Positions 63,094-64,000 of a stretch of 64,000 nucleotides of DNA are shown here, one piece after another. The notes under the pieces are model-generated. The model ran no database searches. It was not told the DNA's origin and saw only the letters and a list, made by a program, of their open reading frames with translations. Where the stretch lies: positions 35,281 through 99,280 of the forward strand of contig JAJFGK010000061.1 of assembly GCA_021776195.1 (NCBI GenBank), given 5' to 3'. The translations under genes and the position numbers were made by a program. The stretch's first letter is position 1; every line of letters begins with the position of its first letter. The stretch comes from Kiloniellaceae bacterium. Lineage in GTDB: Bacteria; Pseudomonadota; Alphaproteobacteria; Kiloniellales; Kiloniellaceae.

Positions 63094-63846
63094 ATGATCA
63101 AGGCCGTCACCTTCGATCTCTGGGACACCATGGTGCACGACGATTCCGACGAGCCGACCCGCGCCGCGCGGGGCCTGCGGAGCAAACGCGACGAGCGCCG
63201 CCATCTTCTTTGGGAGGCGGTGAACTCCGTCGAGCCGATCGACCTGGAAAAGGTGGTGCTGGCCTACGATGTGGCCGACAGCGGGTTCAACCTGGTGTGG
63301 AAGGAAAATCACATCAACTGGACCCTGGAACAGCGCCTGCGGGTCATCCTGACCGGGCTGGGGCGCGGCCTGCCGGCGGCCCTCTTTCAGCGCGTCCATG
63401 ACCAGACCGCGGTCATGGAAGTCGATATCCCGCCGGAGCCCATCGATGGCATCGGCGAGGCGCTGGCGGCGCTGTCAAAGGACTTCAAGCTGGCGGTGGT
63501 CTCGGACTCCATCGTGACGCCGGGGACCGGGCTGCGCGGCATCCTGGAGAAGCACGGCCTGCTTCGGTACTTCAGCGCCTTTGCCTTTTCCGATGAGGTG
63601 GGCCATTCCAAGCCGCACCGGTCGATGTTCGATACGGCCTGCGGCCAGTTGGGCGTCGATGTCAGCGAGATCGTCCATATCGGCGACCGCGACCAGAACG
63701 ATGTGAAGGGACCCCATGCCCTGGGCGCCAAGGCCGTGCTCTTCACCGGTTCGCGCCCGGACGAGAAGGACGGCACGACAGCGGATGCAATCTGCGAGCG
63801 CCACAGCGACCTGCCGGGTATCATCGCCCAGCTGGCCGCCTCCTAA
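63094..63846 (+). CDS. HAD-superfamily hydrolase
   Basis: A 250-residue phosphatase-like hydrolase. The motif order is DLWDT (nucleophile Asp, general acid Asp), SDS near residue 143, Lys in GHSKPHRSMF, and HIGDRDQNDV for the metal-binding acidic pair. A helical cap lies between the first two motifs. It should cleave a phosphate monoester or halide; the substrate is unknown. It is 20 bp before the glutamine amidotransferase gene at the window edge. Confidence 0.9.
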   Translation: MIKAVTFDLWDTMVHDDSDEPTRAARGLRSKRDERRHLLWEAVNSVEPIDLEKVVLAYDVADSGFNLVWKENHINWTLEQRLRVILTGLGRGLPAALFQRVHDQTAVMEVDIPPEPIDGIGEALAALSKDFKLAVVSDSIVTPGTGLRGILEKHGLLRYFSAFAFSDEVGHSKPHRSMFDTACGQLGVDVSEIVHIGDRDQNDVKGPHALGAKAVLFTGSRPDEKDGTTADAICERHSDLPGIIAQLAAS

Positions 63847-63866
63847 CGACAAGCGGAGACCCAGGC

Positions 63867-64000
63867 ATGACGCAACAGCTTCATTTCCTCGTCGTCGATG
63901 GCTACGCCAAGGCTGGCCGGGAAGATCTCAGGGCCGGTGGGGCCAGCACCGCCGGCGAACTTTACGATAGGATGCTGAAGGCCTGCGCGCCCGACGGGGC
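63867..64000 (+). CDS. Glutamine amidotransferase-like protein, 5' part only
   Basis: Only the first 44 codons are in the window. They read HFLVVDGYAKAGREDL and GELYDRMLKACAPD, which resemble the N-terminus of stand-alone class I glutamine amidotransferases (GMP-synthase-like). The catalytic Cys and His lie outside. Probably cotranscribed with the HAD hydrolase. Confidence 0.55.
   Translation, partial: MTQQLHFLVVDGYAKAGREDLRAGGASTAGELYDRMLKACAPDG

Noticed and set aside
1..64000. CRISPR arrays, tRNA or rRNA genes, prophage
   Set aside because: No regularly spaced repeats, no tRNA-like cloverleaf, no rRNA sequence and no phage structural genes were seen on either strand.

Overview
The window looks like chromosomal DNA of a GC-rich free-living alphaproteobacterium, probably Rhodospirillales-like. 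This rests on strong Shine-Dalgarno sites, a DUF2336 protein, Tat-exported binding proteins, a napEDABC cluster and many amino-acid, peptide and organic-acid transporters beside oxidoreductases. The genus is an inference; no rRNA, tRNA or CRISPR array was seen, and no phage genes. Coding density is high, with many 1-16 bp gene overlaps.

Layout. 1-9.7 kb: an edge-truncated zinc-type dehydrogenase, an amidase divergent from a PLP aminotransferase/small-molecule kinase pair, a 3-hydroxyisobutyrate-type dehydrogenase, a Rieske oxygenase behind a peptide-type binding protein, and a GST. 9.7-15 kb: a truncated GST remnant, then an anaerobox-type promoter (FNR/Dnr/NnrR-like site plus -10) in front of a hemerythrin-domain gene and napEDABC, so respiratory nitrate reduction seems to be under oxygen/NO control. 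15-24.5 kb: a peptide-use island with an M20 hydrolase, a complete Dpp/Opp-type ABC importer, two metal-ligand-poor M24 (creatinase/DoeA-like) proteins and a class I glutamine amidotransferase. 24.5-35 kb: an acyl-CoA ligase, an FMN hydroxyacid oxidase, a thioesterase-isomerase fusion with a second isomerase, two enolase-superfamily dehydratases and an MFS transporter. This reads as organic/sugar-acid catabolism.

35-47 kb: an SDR, a TTC38-like TPR protein, a dimethylformamidase large-subunit homologue, a ParDE toxin-antitoxin pair with its own palindromic operator, a complete polar amino-acid ABC importer with a HisN-like phosphatase, a class V PLP enzyme and a LuxR-type regulator. 47.2-47.5 kb: a 279-bp element bounded by 26-bp perfect inverted repeats within 67-nt symmetrical arms and filled with hairpins. 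47.5-56 kb: a methylated-amine-like operon (Xsc-like ThDP enzyme, TMADH/DgcA-like flavoprotein, non-pyrrolysine MttB homologue, class II aldolase, PhnD-like protein, GlpD-like FAD oxidase). 56-64 kb: a DMT exporter, DUF2336, an ABC-2 exporter pair, a sodium:alanine symporter, a UspA protein, a HAD hydrolase and an edge-truncated glutamine amidotransferase.

The most unusual items are the structured 279-bp inverted-repeat element, the FlK-like hotdog thioesterase fused to a 2-hydroxychromene-2-carboxylate-isomerase domain, the MttB/TMADH/Xsc-like gene set, the hemerythrin-nap transcription unit, and a family of two palindromic intergenic repeats, one of which carries a terminator.
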